Assembly (NCBI GenBank): GCA_016649895.1
Contig: JAENWR010000013.1
Location: 1-49,802 of the forward strand
Origin: Acidimicrobiia bacterium
GTDB lineage: Bacteria; Actinomycetota; Acidimicrobiia; Acidimicrobiales; SKKL01
Direction of reading: 5' to 3'
Length of the DNA stretch: 49,802 nt
The position numbers were made by a program, and so were the translations under genes. Each line of letters starts with the position of its first letter. Position 1 is the first letter of the stretch. This document shows, in pieces, positions 31,899 through 40,497 of this stretch. The notes under the pieces were generated by a model. The model did not search any database, had not been told where the DNA came from, and worked only from the letters and a program-made list of their open reading frames with translations.

Positions 31899-32468
31899 GT
31901 GGCCGACATCGACGTCGTCCCCACCGAGTTCCGCAACGTCGAGTTCACCGCCGACCAGATCAGGGGGGTGGTCGCCCGCCTGCTGGTCGAGGCCGGCCTC
32001 GTCGACCACCCGGGAATCGGCTCGGTGCGCATCGAGGTCGACGAGTCGACCCCGCTCAGCAAGGTCGTCACCCAGTCGTTGGAGCCGCTCGTCATCTGCG
32101 CGCAGAGCGGGGCCCTGGAGGATCGCCGGCGGACGCGCCACTTCGGCGGCGACGAGGCCGCCGACGCCCTCGGACGCGCCGTCTTCGCCGCCGCCGACCG
32201 CCTCGACCCCACCTTCGATGGCCCGGCGTTCGATGCCGACGTCGGCGTGGCCCACGCCGTGGCGTGGGACTGCCATGTGGTGGGGCGCATGGCCCGGCTC
32301 GGTCACCGACCGCAGCGGCAGCGACGCCTCTACTCGTTCGAGCTCCGCCACGGCTTCAGCGATGCCACGGTGGCGGCGTTCGATCGCCTCTGGAGCGCCG
32401 AGCGGCTCACCTGGGCCGAGATCGTGGCGATCAGCGACGACGCACGCTCGGTGGTCGGCGCCGCCTGA
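31899..32468 (+). CDS. Unknown protein, third gene of the ferritin-like operon
   Basis: 189 residues from GTG 31899. It starts ADIDVVPTEFRNVEFTADQI, has a central strand-rich part (LEPLVICAQSGALEDRRRTR) and a C-terminal helix region (AHAVAWDCHVVGRMARLGHR then ERLTWAEIVAISDDARSV). There is no signal peptide or TM helix. I cannot assign a family. The 2-nt spacing to the di-iron gene argues for a joint function, for example a maturation or partner protein. Confidence 0.65.
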   Translation: MADIDVVPTEFRNVEFTADQIRGVVARLLVEAGLVDHPGIGSVRIEVDESTPLSKVVTQSLEPLVICAQSGALEDRRRTRHFGGDEAADALGRAVFAAADRLDPTFDGPAFDADVGVAHAVAWDCHVVGRMARLGHRPQRQRRLYSFELRHGFSDATVAAFDRLWSAERLTWAEIVAISDDARSVVGAA

Positions 32469-32499
32469 GCCGGCGGCCGCTCGATGCTGTCTGATCCTA

Positions 32500-32874
32500 T
32501 TAGGCGAGGTCGTGGGCGCTGATGCCGGCGTAGAGGTCGATGTCCGGTGCGGCGCCCAGTAGGCCTTCGCAGGCGCGGGCCATCTCCACCATCTCCGGCG
32601 AATCGAAGTGCGCGCGTTGGGTGGCTGGAGACTCCCACTTCGTGATGATGGTGAGGCGCCGTGGGTCGGTCATCGACACCAGGAGGTCGATGTTGCGGCA
32701 CCCCGGGTGGCCACGACCCATCACCACGTACTTCCCGAGCACGGCCTGGAGCGCCGCAGGATCGGCGGCGACGAACCCCATGACGACGACGGTGAGGTCG
32801 ACCTCGTCGGCCGCCTTCCGGCCGGCGTCGGGTGCGGGGCGTCCGGTGGGATCGGTGGTCGATGGTTCTGGCAC
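32500..32874 (-). CDS. Antibiotic biosynthesis monooxygenase (ABM)-domain protein
   Basis: 124 residues. The small dimeric alpha/beta barrel is seen in [60 protein letters not shown] and the end [13 protein letters not shown]. Members range from monooxygenases to heme-handling proteins, so the reaction is open. The first 25 residues are an extension of low complexity. GTG 32874 is used. Confidence 0.8.
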   Translation of the reverse strand: MPEPSTTDPTGRPAPDAGRKAADEVDLTVVVMGFVAADPAALQAVLGKYVVMGRGHPGCRNIDLLVSMTDPRRLTIITKWESPATQRAHFDSPEMVEMARACEGLLGAAPDIDLYAGISAHDLA

Positions 32875-33101
32875 GCGTGCACCCTGGGTCGGAGTGGCGA
32901 CAACCTACTCCCTGGGGACGCTCCGAACGAGGATTGTGCGATTGCGCGGTGGGTGGTCTTGACCGGACCGGTATCGTGAGGCGGACAGTTGCAAAGACAC
33001 ATAGCGGCCGTCGTCCGTCATTCTGCGTCACCATCGACGGTGGTTCGTGGCGCCGAATGCAGTCGATCAGTTCGTATCCACAGCCAAGAGAAGGTGCCAA
33101 C

Positions 33102-34037
33102 GTGGCGAAGGAGCGAGTCGAGCGTGACGAGGAAGATCTCGTCCGCCTCTATCTCACCGACATCGGGCAGTACCCACTGCTCACCAAGGACGACGAGGTC
33201 CGACTGGCCCAGGCGATCGAGGCCGGCAACGAGGCTCGCACCGAGCTCGACGCCGCCGTCGAGCTCACCCCGGCCCGCAAGCGCGAGCTGCGTCGGGCCG
33301 TGCGCCACGGCGAGGACGCCGAGTCGACGTTCGTGCAGTCGAACCTGCGCCTTGTGGTCTCCATCGCCAAGAAGTACCAGGCATCCGGTCTGCCGCTTCT
33401 CGACCTCATCCAGGAGGGCAACCTCGGCCTGATGCACGCCGTCGAGAAGTTCGACTGGCGCAAGGGCTTCAAGTTCTCCACCTACGCGACCTGGTGGATC
33501 CGCCAGGCCATCACCCGTGGCATCGCCAACACCGGGCGCACCATCCGGCTCCCGGTGCACGCTGGCGACACCCTCGCCCGCCTGCAGAAGGCCCGCGCCC
33601 GGCTCGAGCTGAAGCTCGGTCGTCCGGCCACGCTGTCGGAGCTCTCGGCCGAGGTCGAGATGCCCGAGGACAAGGTCACCGAGGCCCTCCGGTTCGCCGC
33701 CGAGCCGCTGTCGCTCTCCGAGCCGCTCCGCGAAGACGGCGACGCCGAGTTGGGCGACGTGGTCGAAGACCGCTCCGCCGAGTCGCCGTTCGAGGTGGCA
33801 GCCACCGCGCTCCTCCCCGAGGAGATCTCCCGGCTGCTGGCCCCGCTCGACGAGCGCGAGCGCGAGATCCTCAAGCTCCGCTTCGGTCTCGATCGTGGCG
33901 AGCCACGCACGCTCGAAGAGGTGGGCGAGCATTTCAACCTCACCCGCGAGCGCATCCGCCAGATCGAGGCCCGCGCCATGTCGAAGCTGCGGCACCCGTC
34001 GTCCGACACCGGCGCCCGCGACCTGCTCGCCGTCTGA
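33102..34037 (+). CDS. Principal-like (group 1/2) sigma-70 factor
   Basis: 311 residues. It has region 1.2 ([20 protein letters not shown]), region 2 ([40 protein letters not shown]), region 3 ([20 protein letters not shown]) and region 4 ([40 protein letters not shown]). The long region 1.1 of a housekeeping sigma is absent, so a group 2 HrdD/SigB-like alternative sigma is likely, although short primary sigmas exist. GTG 33102 has GAGAAGG (33088-33094) upstream. Confidence 0.92.
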   Translation: MAKERVERDEEDLVRLYLTDIGQYPLLTKDDEVRLAQAIEAGNEARTELDAAVELTPARKRELRRAVRHGEDAESTFVQSNLRLVVSIAKKYQASGLPLLDLIQEGNLGLMHAVEKFDWRKGFKFSTYATWWIRQAITRGIANTGRTIRLPVHAGDTLARLQKARARLELKLGRPATLSELSAEVEMPEDKVTEALRFAAEPLSLSEPLREDGDAELGDVVEDRSAESPFEVAATALLPEEISRLLAPLDEREREILKLRFGLDRGEPRTLEEVGEHFNLTRERIRQIEARAMSKLRHPSSDTGARDLLAV

Positions 34038-34069
34038 CCCGCGCCCGCGACCTGCTCGCCGTCTGACCC
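34012..34069. repeat. Exact 29-bp tandem duplication at the sigma gene 3' end
   Basis: GCGCCCGCGACCTGCTCGCC... repeats as 34012-34040 and 34041-34069 with no mismatch. The first copy holds the last codons (ARDLLAV) and stop; the second repeats them after the stop. It looks like a recent slippage event. Confidence 0.92.
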
Positions 34070-34253
34070 GCGCGCCGGCCCATCGGCGCTACCGCTGTTC
34101 GTCCTCGAGGCCGACCTGCCCCTCGGCAGCGTCGGCCTCGAGCGCGTCCAGGACCCGGCGGGGCCGTGTCGGTCGCTGCGGCCAACGCCTGCGCCCACTG
34201 CCCGGCAGTGGCGCCCAAACCGGTCTCCCGACGTGACGGCGGGCGAGCCCTCC
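34070..34253. other. Gap with a possible broken minus-strand microgene
   Basis: A TTG at 34218 (minus) with GGGAG 6 nt upstream begins GATAGQWAQALAAATDTAPP. One base out of frame near 34160, the sequence continues RRVLDALEADAAEGQVGLED and stops near 34089. If an indel in the C/G run is corrected this would be a 44-residue protein. The evidence is thin. Confidence 0.25.
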
Positions 34254-34265
34254 TACACTGTGGCG

Positions 34266-34340
34266 ATGAAGAAGCTCCTGATGCTCGTGATCCTCATCGC
34301 TCTGGCCGCCATGGCCTCGAAGAAGCTCAAGGCGATCTGA
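34266..34340 (+). CDS. 24-residue hydrophobic microprotein, leaderless
   Basis: The complete product is one membrane-length helix between lysines: starts MKKLLMLVILIALAAMAS and ends KKLKAI. TACACT (34254-34259) lies exactly 6 nt before the ATG, the same -10-to-start spacing seen at several other genes here, arguing that it is expressed as a leaderless mRNA. There is no known family. It is convergent with the HAD phosphatase. Confidence 0.55.
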   Translation: MKKLLMLVILIALAAMASKKLKAI

Positions 34341-35169
34341 CCCCACCCTCGCGACGCCCCGGTTGCCACCACGACTGCTCCGGCGTCGGGATGCGTCGCC
34401 ACCACCACCAGCCACCGCACGCAACGGCGAGGGCTGCCACCAGCGCGCCACCGCCGATGCCCGCGGCCGTGGACGCCGATGCCGGTCGGCGCGACCGCAT
34501 CGAGATGGGCCGGGTGAACACCTGGACCTCCCAACCCTCGGCCTGGGCCACCTTCAGCAGCTCCCGGTCGGGGTTCACCGCCACCGGGTGGCCAACGGCC
34601 CGCAGCATCGGGACATCGGTGGCCGAATCGGAGTAGGCGTAGGAGCTCGAAAGGTCGATGCCGTGGCGCTCCGCCTCGGCGGCGATGGCCTCGGCCTTGA
34701 ACGGCCCGTATGCGTAGAGGTCGACCTCGCCGGTGTAGCGGCCCTCGTCGTCGAGCCGGCAGGTCGTGGCGATGGTCTGGTCGACCCCGAGGTGGTGTCC
34801 CAGCGGCGCAACGATCTCCTCGGGTGACGCCGAGATCAGGTAGACCCGTCGACCCGCGGCCTGGTGCTGGCGGATGAGCTCGAGGGCCTCGGCGTAGACG
34901 ATCGGATCGACGACATCGTCGAGCGTCTCGGTGACCAGGGCCTTGATGTGCGCCTGGCTCCAACCGCGGGTCACCCGAAGTGCCGACTCCCGCATCCTCG
35001 CCATGCGTTCGTCGTCGGCTCCCAGGTACTGGAACACGAAGTGGCCGTAGAGCGCCCGCAGGACCAACCAGCGCGAGAGGTATCCGGCGCGATGGAGCGG
35101 CCGGCTGAAGGCGACGAGCGCGGCGCGTGCGATGACGGTCTTGTCGAGGTCGAAGAACGCCGCTTCCAC
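34327..35169 (-). CDS. HAD-IB family phosphatase with a C-terminal membrane anchor
   Basis: 280 residues. All HAD motifs are present: FFDLDKTVIARAA (DxDxT nucleophile), VYLISASPEE (motif II Ser), YGPFKAEAIA (Lys) and AYSDSATDVPMLRAV (motif IV acids). It is close to SerB/CicA-type phosphatases acting on phosphoserine or lipid phosphates. The end has one TM helix (IGGGALVAALAVACGGWWWW) and a basic tail, suggesting membrane attachment. GTG 35169 has AGGG 8 nt upstream; GTG 35178 is an alternative. The last codons overlap the microprotein gene tail-to-tail. Confidence 0.88.
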   Translation of the reverse strand: MEAAFFDLDKTVIARAALVAFSRPLHRAGYLSRWLVLRALYGHFVFQYLGADDERMARMRESALRVTRGWSQAHIKALVTETLDDVVDPIVYAEALELIRQHQAAGRRVYLISASPEEIVAPLGHHLGVDQTIATTCRLDDEGRYTGEVDLYAYGPFKAEAIAAEAERHGIDLSSSYAYSDSATDVPMLRAVGHPVAVNPDRELLKVAQAEGWEVQVFTRPISMRSRRPASASTAAGIGGGALVAALAVACGGWWWWRRIPTPEQSWWQPGRREGGVRSP

Positions 35170-35212
35170 CCAGGTCACCCTAGGTGCCGGGCGGACCTCG
35201 ACGACCGTCCCC

Positions 35213-35241
35213 TTGAGAGAGCAGTGGATGACATGTAGAGT
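35213..35241 (+). promoter_or_regulatory. Promoter of the Tad pilus operon
   Basis: TTGAGA (35213-35218) and TAGAGT (35236-35241) are separated by exactly 17 nt, a good sigma-70-type match, 86 nt before the first tad gene. The leader between contains a pyrimidine-rich run (TCTCTTTCCTCCGCC) of unknown role. Confidence 0.6.
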
Positions 35242-35327
35242 GCTCCAGAGACACTGAGGTTCTGTCACCGTCTCTTTCCTCCGCCTCACCTTCCCCCATC
35301 TGTGGTCCATGTCGTGCGGAGGTTCAG

Positions 35328-35981
35328 ATGGTCGTGTCATGTTGGTCGGCCAAGGGCGGTTCGGGCACCACCGTCGTGGCGGTGTCGCTCGCCTTGGTCC
35401 TGGCGGCTCGCCCTGGCCCCGGAGTGCTGCTGGTCGATCTGGCCGGCGACGCGCCGGCGGCGTTGGGGCTGCCCGACCCGAGCGGTCCGGGCGTGGCCGC
35501 GTGGTCGGCGGCCGGCGCCGAGGTGCCGGCCGACGCGCTGGCCCGAATCGAGGTCGCCGTGGCGCCAGGGCTCGACCTGCTGCCACGCGGCGACGGGCCG
35601 GGCATGGTCGGCGATCGGGCCGAGCTCCTGGTGGCCCTGCTGGGCGCCGATGACCGCACCGTCGTCGTCGACTGCGGCACGTTGTCGACGGGCTCGGCCG
35701 AGCTGGCCGTGGCCGCTGCAGCCACCACGTCGTTGCTCGTCACCCGGCCCTGCTACCTGGCGTTGCGACGGGCGGTTGCCGCACCGATCCGTCCCAGCGG
35801 TGCGGTGCTCGTCAACGAGCCGGGCCGGGCTCTCGATCGTGGTGACATCGAAGCGGTCCTCGGCGTGCCGGTGGTGGCCGAGGTGGCCACCGATCCGTCC
35901 GTCGCCCGCGCCGTCGACGCGGGGTTGCTGGCCAGCCGCCTACCCCGCTCGTTGCAGCGCTCGCTGCGAGGTGCGGCATGA
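35328..35981 (+). CDS. TadZ/CpaE-like ParA-family ATPase
   Basis: 217 residues. Deviant Walker A is SAKGGSGTTVVAVS, followed by GVLLVDLAGDAPAALGLPDP and RTVVVDCGTLSTGSAE. The N-terminal receiver-like domain of longer CpaE proteins is absent. In Tad systems this protein helps localise the pilus machine to a cell site. It overlaps the next gene by 4 nt, as do most junctions in this operon. Confidence 0.82.
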   Translation: MVVSCWSAKGGSGTTVVAVSLALVLAARPGPGVLLVDLAGDAPAALGLPDPSGPGVAAWSAAGAEVPADALARIEVAVAPGLDLLPRGDGPGMVGDRAELLVALLGADDRTVVVDCGTLSTGSAELAVAAAATTSLLVTRPCYLALRRAVAAPIRPSGAVLVNEPGRALDRGDIEAVLGVPVVAEVATDPSVARAVDAGLLASRLPRSLQRSLRGAA

Positions 35982-37138
35982 GCGCAGTGGTCATCGATGC
36001 TGTCCACACCCGGCTCCTGGCCGACTGGAGCAGCGGCGACCGACACGGCGGCGGCACACCCGATCTGGTGCGGGCACTGGTGCGCGATGCCGCGCCGCTC
36101 CTGCCCGCTGCCGAGGAGGCCGCGGTCGTCGCCGCGGTGCTCGCTCGGGTCCAGGGTCTCGGGCCGCTCGATCCCCTGCTGTCGGACCCCACCGTCACCG
36201 AGGTGATGGTCAACGGCGGTGGCAGGGTGTGGATCGAGCGCGACGGTGAGCTCACCGACACCGGCATCGTCATCGACGAGGCCACGGCGCTGCGGCTCAT
36301 CGAGCGCGTCGTCGCGCCACTCGGGCTGCGCATCGATCGCAGCTCGCCGATGGTCGACGCCCGCCTCCCCGACGGCTCCCGAGTCAACGCGGTCGTGCGG
36401 CCTCTGGCCATCGACGGCCCGTGTCTCACCATCCGGCGCTTCGGCTCGCGCGCGGTGCCGCTCGACGCCTTCGCCGACCCGGCCGTTGCCTCGCTGCTGC
36501 GCCAGGCGGTGGCCGAGCGACGCAACGTCGTGGTGTCGGGCGGCACCGGCGCCGGCAAGACCACGCTCCTCAACGCACTTGCGGCCGAGATCCCTTCCAC
36601 CGAACGGGTCGTCACCATCGAGGATGCGGCCGAGCTGCGCCTCCCCGGCGTGCACGTGGTGCGGCTCGAGGCGCGGCCGCCGAACGCCGACGGCGTGGGA
36701 GCGGTGTCCATCCGCGACCTCGTCCGCAACGCGCTGCGCATGCGGCCCGATCGCATCGTGGTCGGCGAGGTCCGCGGCCCCGAGGCACTCGACATGTTGC
36801 AGGCGATGAACACCGGCCACGAGGGATCGCTCTCGACCTGCCACGCCAACAGCACCGACGACGCGCTCCGCCGGCTCGAGACGCTGAGCCTGCTCGCCGG
36901 GCTCGAGCTACCGCTGGCGGCGGTGCGCGAGCAGCTGGTGTCGGCGGTCGACGTCGTGGTGCAGGTGGCCCGCCGCGGAGCAGGGGCTCGGCGGATCGTC
37001 GCGGTGGGTGAGCCCGACGCCGGGCCGGGAGGGGGACGGTGCCGATCCATCGCCGAGGGCGATCGGGTGATCAGCCCGTTCGCCCGGCCGCCGCGGGTGG
37101 AGGTCGACCCGGCCGACACCGCGCGGGGAGAGTCGTGA
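35978..37138 (+). CDS. tadA: TadA/CpaF-type secretion ATPase
   Basis: 386 residues, the motor for Flp pilus assembly. It has the N-terminal VQGLGPLDPLLSDPTVTEVM and GGRVWIERDGELTDT blocks, Walker A VSGGTGAGKTTLL (about 186-198), the Asp box VVTIEDAAELRLPG, Walker B DRIVVGEVRGPEALD and the His box GSLSTCHANSTDDAL. The C-terminal 40 residues are a divergent tail. Confidence 0.95.
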   Translation: MSAVVIDAVHTRLLADWSSGDRHGGGTPDLVRALVRDAAPLLPAAEEAAVVAAVLARVQGLGPLDPLLSDPTVTEVMVNGGGRVWIERDGELTDTGIVIDEATALRLIERVVAPLGLRIDRSSPMVDARLPDGSRVNAVVRPLAIDGPCLTIRRFGSRAVPLDAFADPAVASLLRQAVAERRNVVVSGGTGAGKTTLLNALAAEIPSTERVVTIEDAAELRLPGVHVVRLEARPPNADGVGAVSIRDLVRNALRMRPDRIVVGEVRGPEALDMLQAMNTGHEGSLSTCHANSTDDALRRLETLSLLAGLELPLAAVREQLVSAVDVVVQVARRGAGARRIVAVGEPDAGPGGGRCRSIAEGDRVISPFARPPRVEVDPADTARGES

Positions 37139-38013
37139 CCGCCACCACCGTCGCCGCGCTCGCCGCTGCCATCGCCTCCCTCGTCCTCCTCCACGAGGTG
37201 GTCGGCCCGATCGTCGGGCCGAACGAGCGGCGCCCCCCCGGCACCGTGGTGGGCGATCCACGTGATCTCCCCCTCTGCCCCCGCTGGTTCGCGCGCGCCG
37301 CGTTCGACGCCGACCTGTCGCCTGCCGATCGGTGGTGGTGGGCGGCATTCGGCCTTGTCGCCGGCGCTGCCCTCCTCGGGTTCGCCCTCGGCGGGGTCCC
37401 CCTGCTCGTGGTGGTGGGAGGTGGTGCCGCGCTCTCCGTGGTCGGTGGCCTGCGAGCCGCGCGTCATCGACGCGAGCGTGGGCTGGCCGCCTCGGTGCCC
37501 GACGCGCTCGATCACATCGCGCGTTCGTGCCGATCGGGATCGTCGGTGGTCCAGGCGCTGCACGAGGTCGGGTCGGCCGGGGTCGGGCCGGCCGGAGAGG
37601 TGCTCGCCGAGGTGGCGCAGCGGGTCGAGCGGGGAGCAGCGATGCGCGAGTCGCTCGACGACCTGGTCGGCCGCCACCAGGTGGGAGCACTGCGGTTGGC
37701 GGCGGCCGCGCTCCTGGTCGGCGCCGACACGGGTGCGGCACCAGCGCGGGCCGTCGAGGGCGTGGCCACGACACTGCGCGACCGTGCCGCCCTCGACCGG
37801 GAGGCGGCTGCGCACGCCACCCAGGCGAAGGCGTCTGCCGCCGTTCTGGTGCTCGCTCCGGTGGGCTTCGGGGTCTTCACCATCGCCGCCGACCCGCGCG
37901 TGGGCGACTTCCTCTTCCGCAGCCCGGGCGGACTCGCGTGCCTCGCCGGTGGCGCCACCCTCGACGTGCTCGGTGCGTGGTGGATGTCGCGCCTGGTGGG
38001 AGGCGCACGATGA
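37135..38013 (+). CDS. tadB: TadB-like inner-membrane platform protein
   Basis: 292 residues with a type II secretion F domain: SVPDALDHIARSCRSGSSVV, VQALHEVGSAG and LRLAAAALLVGADTGAAPAR. Membrane helices are at the N-terminus (VAALAAAIASLVLL), about 65-110 and the last 60 residues. GTG 37135 overlaps the tadA stop (GTGA). Confidence 0.85.
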   Translation: MTATTVAALAAAIASLVLLHEVVGPIVGPNERRPPGTVVGDPRDLPLCPRWFARAAFDADLSPADRWWWAAFGLVAGAALLGFALGGVPLLVVVGGGAALSVVGGLRAARHRRERGLAASVPDALDHIARSCRSGSSVVQALHEVGSAGVGPAGEVLAEVAQRVERGAAMRESLDDLVGRHQVGALRLAAAALLVGADTGAAPARAVEGVATTLRDRAALDREAAAHATQAKASAAVLVLAPVGFGVFTIAADPRVGDFLFRSPGGLACLAGGATLDVLGAWWMSRLVGGAR

Positions 38014-38786
38014 TCGCCGCGCCGGTGCTCGCAGCGCTTGCCGTCGCGGTGTTGATGGTGGCCGCTCGCCCGAGGGCCCATCCGGTCGAGCGCCTCCCGG
38101 CGACGGGGGGGCCACACCGCGACCACGCACCACGCCGGTCACCGCTCGTGGCCCTCGGCGCGGCGGTGCGCCGCGTGGCGCACCGCCCGTTCGACCACGA
38201 CGCCGACCAGCGCCTCGGCCGCTGCCTGGCCGTCGCGGTCCTCCTCGCGGTCATCGATCCCATCCTGGCGGTGGTGTGGTGCGCCGGGGTGGGGGCGCAT
38301 CGATTCTTCCGGCGACGGGCCACTGCACGCGACGACCGCCAGGCGCTGGTCGACGAGCTGCCCGAGGTCGTCGACCTCCTCACGCTGGCCGTGTCCGCCG
38401 GGCTCACCGTTCCCCTGGCGGTGGGAGTCGTTGCCGACCGGGGTTCGGGCCGCGTGGCGGCCGACCTGGGCCGTGCCCTCGAGGGTGCTGCGCGCGGCCG
38501 CAGCCTGCCCGATGCGGTCGACGACGCCCTCTCCCCCCTGGGGGACCAGGCGCTCAAGCTCGCTCGGGTCCTCGCTGGTGCCATGCGCGACGGCACCTCG
38601 GTGCTGCCGTCGCTCGAACGGCTGGCGGCCGAGGTTCGCACCGACCGCCGCCGCGCCGCCGAGGAGCGGGCGAGACGTCTCCCGGTGCGTCTCCTGTTCC
38701 CCCTCGTCACGTGCGTCCTCCCCGCGTTCGCTCTGCTCACGGTCGTACCGCTCCTCGCCGGGGCCATCGCGGGCCTCCCGCGCTGA
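38010..38786 (+). CDS. tadC: TadC-like inner-membrane platform protein
   Basis: 258 residues with the second F domain of the pair: ELPEVVDLLTLAVSAGLTVP, LGRALEGAARGRSLPDAVDD and GDQALKLARVLAGAMRDGTS. Its C-terminal helix is LFPLVTCVLPAFALLTVVP. It probably forms the platform with TadB that works with the TadA ATPase. ATG 38010 overlaps the tadB stop. Confidence 0.85.
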   Translation: MIAAPVLAALAVAVLMVAARPRAHPVERLPATGGPHRDHAPRRSPLVALGAAVRRVAHRPFDHDADQRLGRCLAVAVLLAVIDPILAVVWCAGVGAHRFFRRRATARDDRQALVDELPEVVDLLTLAVSAGLTVPLAVGVVADRGSGRVAADLGRALEGAARGRSLPDAVDDALSPLGDQALKLARVLAGAMRDGTSVLPSLERLAAEVRTDRRRAAEERARRLPVRLLFPLVTCVLPAFALLTVVPLLAGAIAGLPR

Positions 38787-38857
38787 CGCCCGCGCCCCGG
38801 CGGTGTCCGTCCCACCTCGTCCTTCCCTCCATGCCCCCCTCTTCTGGAGGTCTGTCC

Positions 38858-39157
38858 ATGTCCCTGTCCATCATCGACGGCGCGGCGCCATCACCGCTCC
38901 GATCATCGACCAGCCGCGTCCGAGCGGCGGCGTCCGATCACATCCTCCGGCGTGCGGTCGCTGTGCAATCAGCCGTGGCCGTGCGGGTGGCACGCGCTCG
39001 CTCCGACGAGCGCGGCCAGGCCACGGCCGAGTACGCCCTGGTCCTCCTCGGCGCTGCCGCGGTCGCCCTCATGCTCATCGCTTGGGCTGGGCGCACCGAC
39101 AAGATCGGCAAGCTCCTCGATGGGGTCCTCGACTCCATCCTCTCCCGGCTCACGTGA
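38858..39157 (+). CDS. Flp-type pilin precursor
   Basis: 99 residues. A long 65-residue basic leader ends with ARSDERGQATAEYALVLLGA, the actinobacterial Flp-like pilin processing region (cleavage expected near the Gly, with the Glu kept as the fifth mature residue). A hydrophobic helix (VLLGAAAVALMLIAWAG) follows. ATG 38858 has GGAGG (38846-38850) 7 nt upstream and restarts translation after a 71-nt gap, a usual feature of the abundant pilin subunit. Its stop overlaps the TadE start. Confidence 0.82.
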   Translation: MSLSIIDGAAPSPLRSSTSRVRAAASDHILRRAVAVQSAVAVRVARARSDERGQATAEYALVLLGAAAVALMLIAWAGRTDKIGKLLDGVLDSILSRLT

Positions 39158-39531
39158 GGCGCCGCCGGGAGGACGACGGGCAGGCCACGGTCGAGCTGGC
39201 CCTCGTCCTCCCGTTGGTGTGCCTGCTCTTCCTCGCCCTCGTCCAGGTGGCGGAGGTGGTCTACACCCAGCTGGTCGTGGTCCATGCGGCGCGCGAGGGG
39301 GTGCGGGCGGCGGCGGTCGACCCGAACCCCGCCGCGCCGGCGGCGGCGGTCTACGGCGGCGCACCACTCGATCCCCTGCGCACCGACGTCGTCGTCACCG
39401 ATGCAGGGGCCGGACGGGTGCGGGTGCAGGTGCGCCACGAGCTGGCCACCGACGTGCCCCTGATCGGGGCTCTGATGGGCGATGTCGACCTCTCCGCATC
39501 GGCGGTGATGCGCGTCGAGCACGACGGGTGA
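39154..39531 (+). CDS. tadE: TadE-like minor pseudopilin
   Basis: 125 residues from GTG 39154. The N-terminus REDDGQATVELALVLPLVCL is the TadE domain with a Q-A-T-V-E processing-like site and membrane helix. Then YTQLVVVHAAREGVRAAAVD and a short extracytoplasmic beta-rich domain. It closes the tad operon; no TadF, TadG or prepilin peptidase follows. Confidence 0.85.
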   Translation: MRRRREDDGQATVELALVLPLVCLLFLALVQVAEVVYTQLVVVHAAREGVRAAAVDPNPAAPAAAVYGGAPLDPLRTDVVVTDAGAGRVRVQVRHELATDVPLIGALMGDVDLSASAVMRVEHDG

Positions 39532-39585
39532 GCGTTTCGCCGGCGACATCGCCGGGGTATCGGCTGGGCACCTCAGGAGGCCCCG

Positions 39586-40488
39586 TTGAGCTTCGTCCGC
39601 AGTGATCCCGCAGCACGTCCGCAGGGTTCGTCAGGTTCCGAGAGCGTCGAGGATCTGGCGCGAGCCCACCCCGGACTCGTGCGGCTGGTGCGTGCGGGCT
39701 GGTTGGCCAAGGGCGTCGTCTACGTGATGTTGGGGGTGCTCGCATTGCCCCTCGCCCTCCAGGGTCGCGACGAGGGGGAGCAGGAGGTGAGCCAGACCGG
39801 CGCCCTCGCGGAGCTGGCGTCGACCGGCATCGGATCGGCCGGCCTCTACGTCGTCGCCGCTGGCCTGGCGCTCTACGTCATCTGGCGACTCGTCTCCGTC
39901 GCGCTGCCCGCCGAGAGCTCGGCCAAGGTGTGGGCGATGCGCCTGGGGTACCTCGTCAGCGCGGCGATCTACGCCGCGCTCGCATGGACAGCCTTCACGC
40001 TCGCCTCGAGTGGCGGCTCGGGCGATGGCGGCGGTGGGCAGGGGTCGTCGGGTGGGCAGGACTCCCAGGTCGAGGGGGTGACCAGCGACCTCATGGAGAT
40101 GACCGGTGGCCGGTTGCTCGTGGGCGCGGTCGGACTGGGCGTCGTTGCCCTGGGGATCCTGTTCGTGCATCGGGGCTGGACGGCCGGTTTCGCCGACGAG
40201 CTCGAGTCGGGTTCGGTCGGCCCCGTCGACCACGACCACATCATCGAGTTGGGTCGAGTGGGTTGGGTGGCGCGCGGCGTGATGCTCGCTCCGGTCGGCT
40301 ACTTCCTGATGCGGGCGGCGATGGAGTTCTCGCCGGACGATGCCAAAGGGCTCGACGGGGCGCTGCGCGAGGCCACCGGGTCGACGATCGGATCGCTCAT
40401 CGTGGGCTTCGTCGCCTTCGGGCTCATCGTCTACGGCGCCTTCTGCATCATCTCCGCCCCCCGCGCCCGTCTCACCGGCGTCGGCTGA
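39586..40488 (+). CDS. DUF1206 membrane protein
   Basis: 300 residues with three similar two-helix units: LVRLVRAGWLAKGVVYVMLG, AMRLGYLVSAAIYAALAW and IIELGRVGWVARGVMLAPVG, each paired with a following helix. That is six TM segments in all. A Gly/Ser-rich loop divides units two and three. DUF1206 function is unknown. The TTG start at 39586 has a perfect AGGAGG (39575-39580) 5 nt upstream. Confidence 0.88.
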   Translation: MSFVRSDPAARPQGSSGSESVEDLARAHPGLVRLVRAGWLAKGVVYVMLGVLALPLALQGRDEGEQEVSQTGALAELASTGIGSAGLYVVAAGLALYVIWRLVSVALPAESSAKVWAMRLGYLVSAAIYAALAWTAFTLASSGGSGDGGGGQGSSGGQDSQVEGVTSDLMEMTGGRLLVGAVGLGVVALGILFVHRGWTAGFADELESGSVGPVDHDHIIELGRVGWVARGVMLAPVGYFLMRAAMEFSPDDAKGLDGALREATGSTIGSLIVGFVAFGLIVYGAFCIISAPRARLTGVG

Positions 40489-40497
40489 GCGAGCGGC

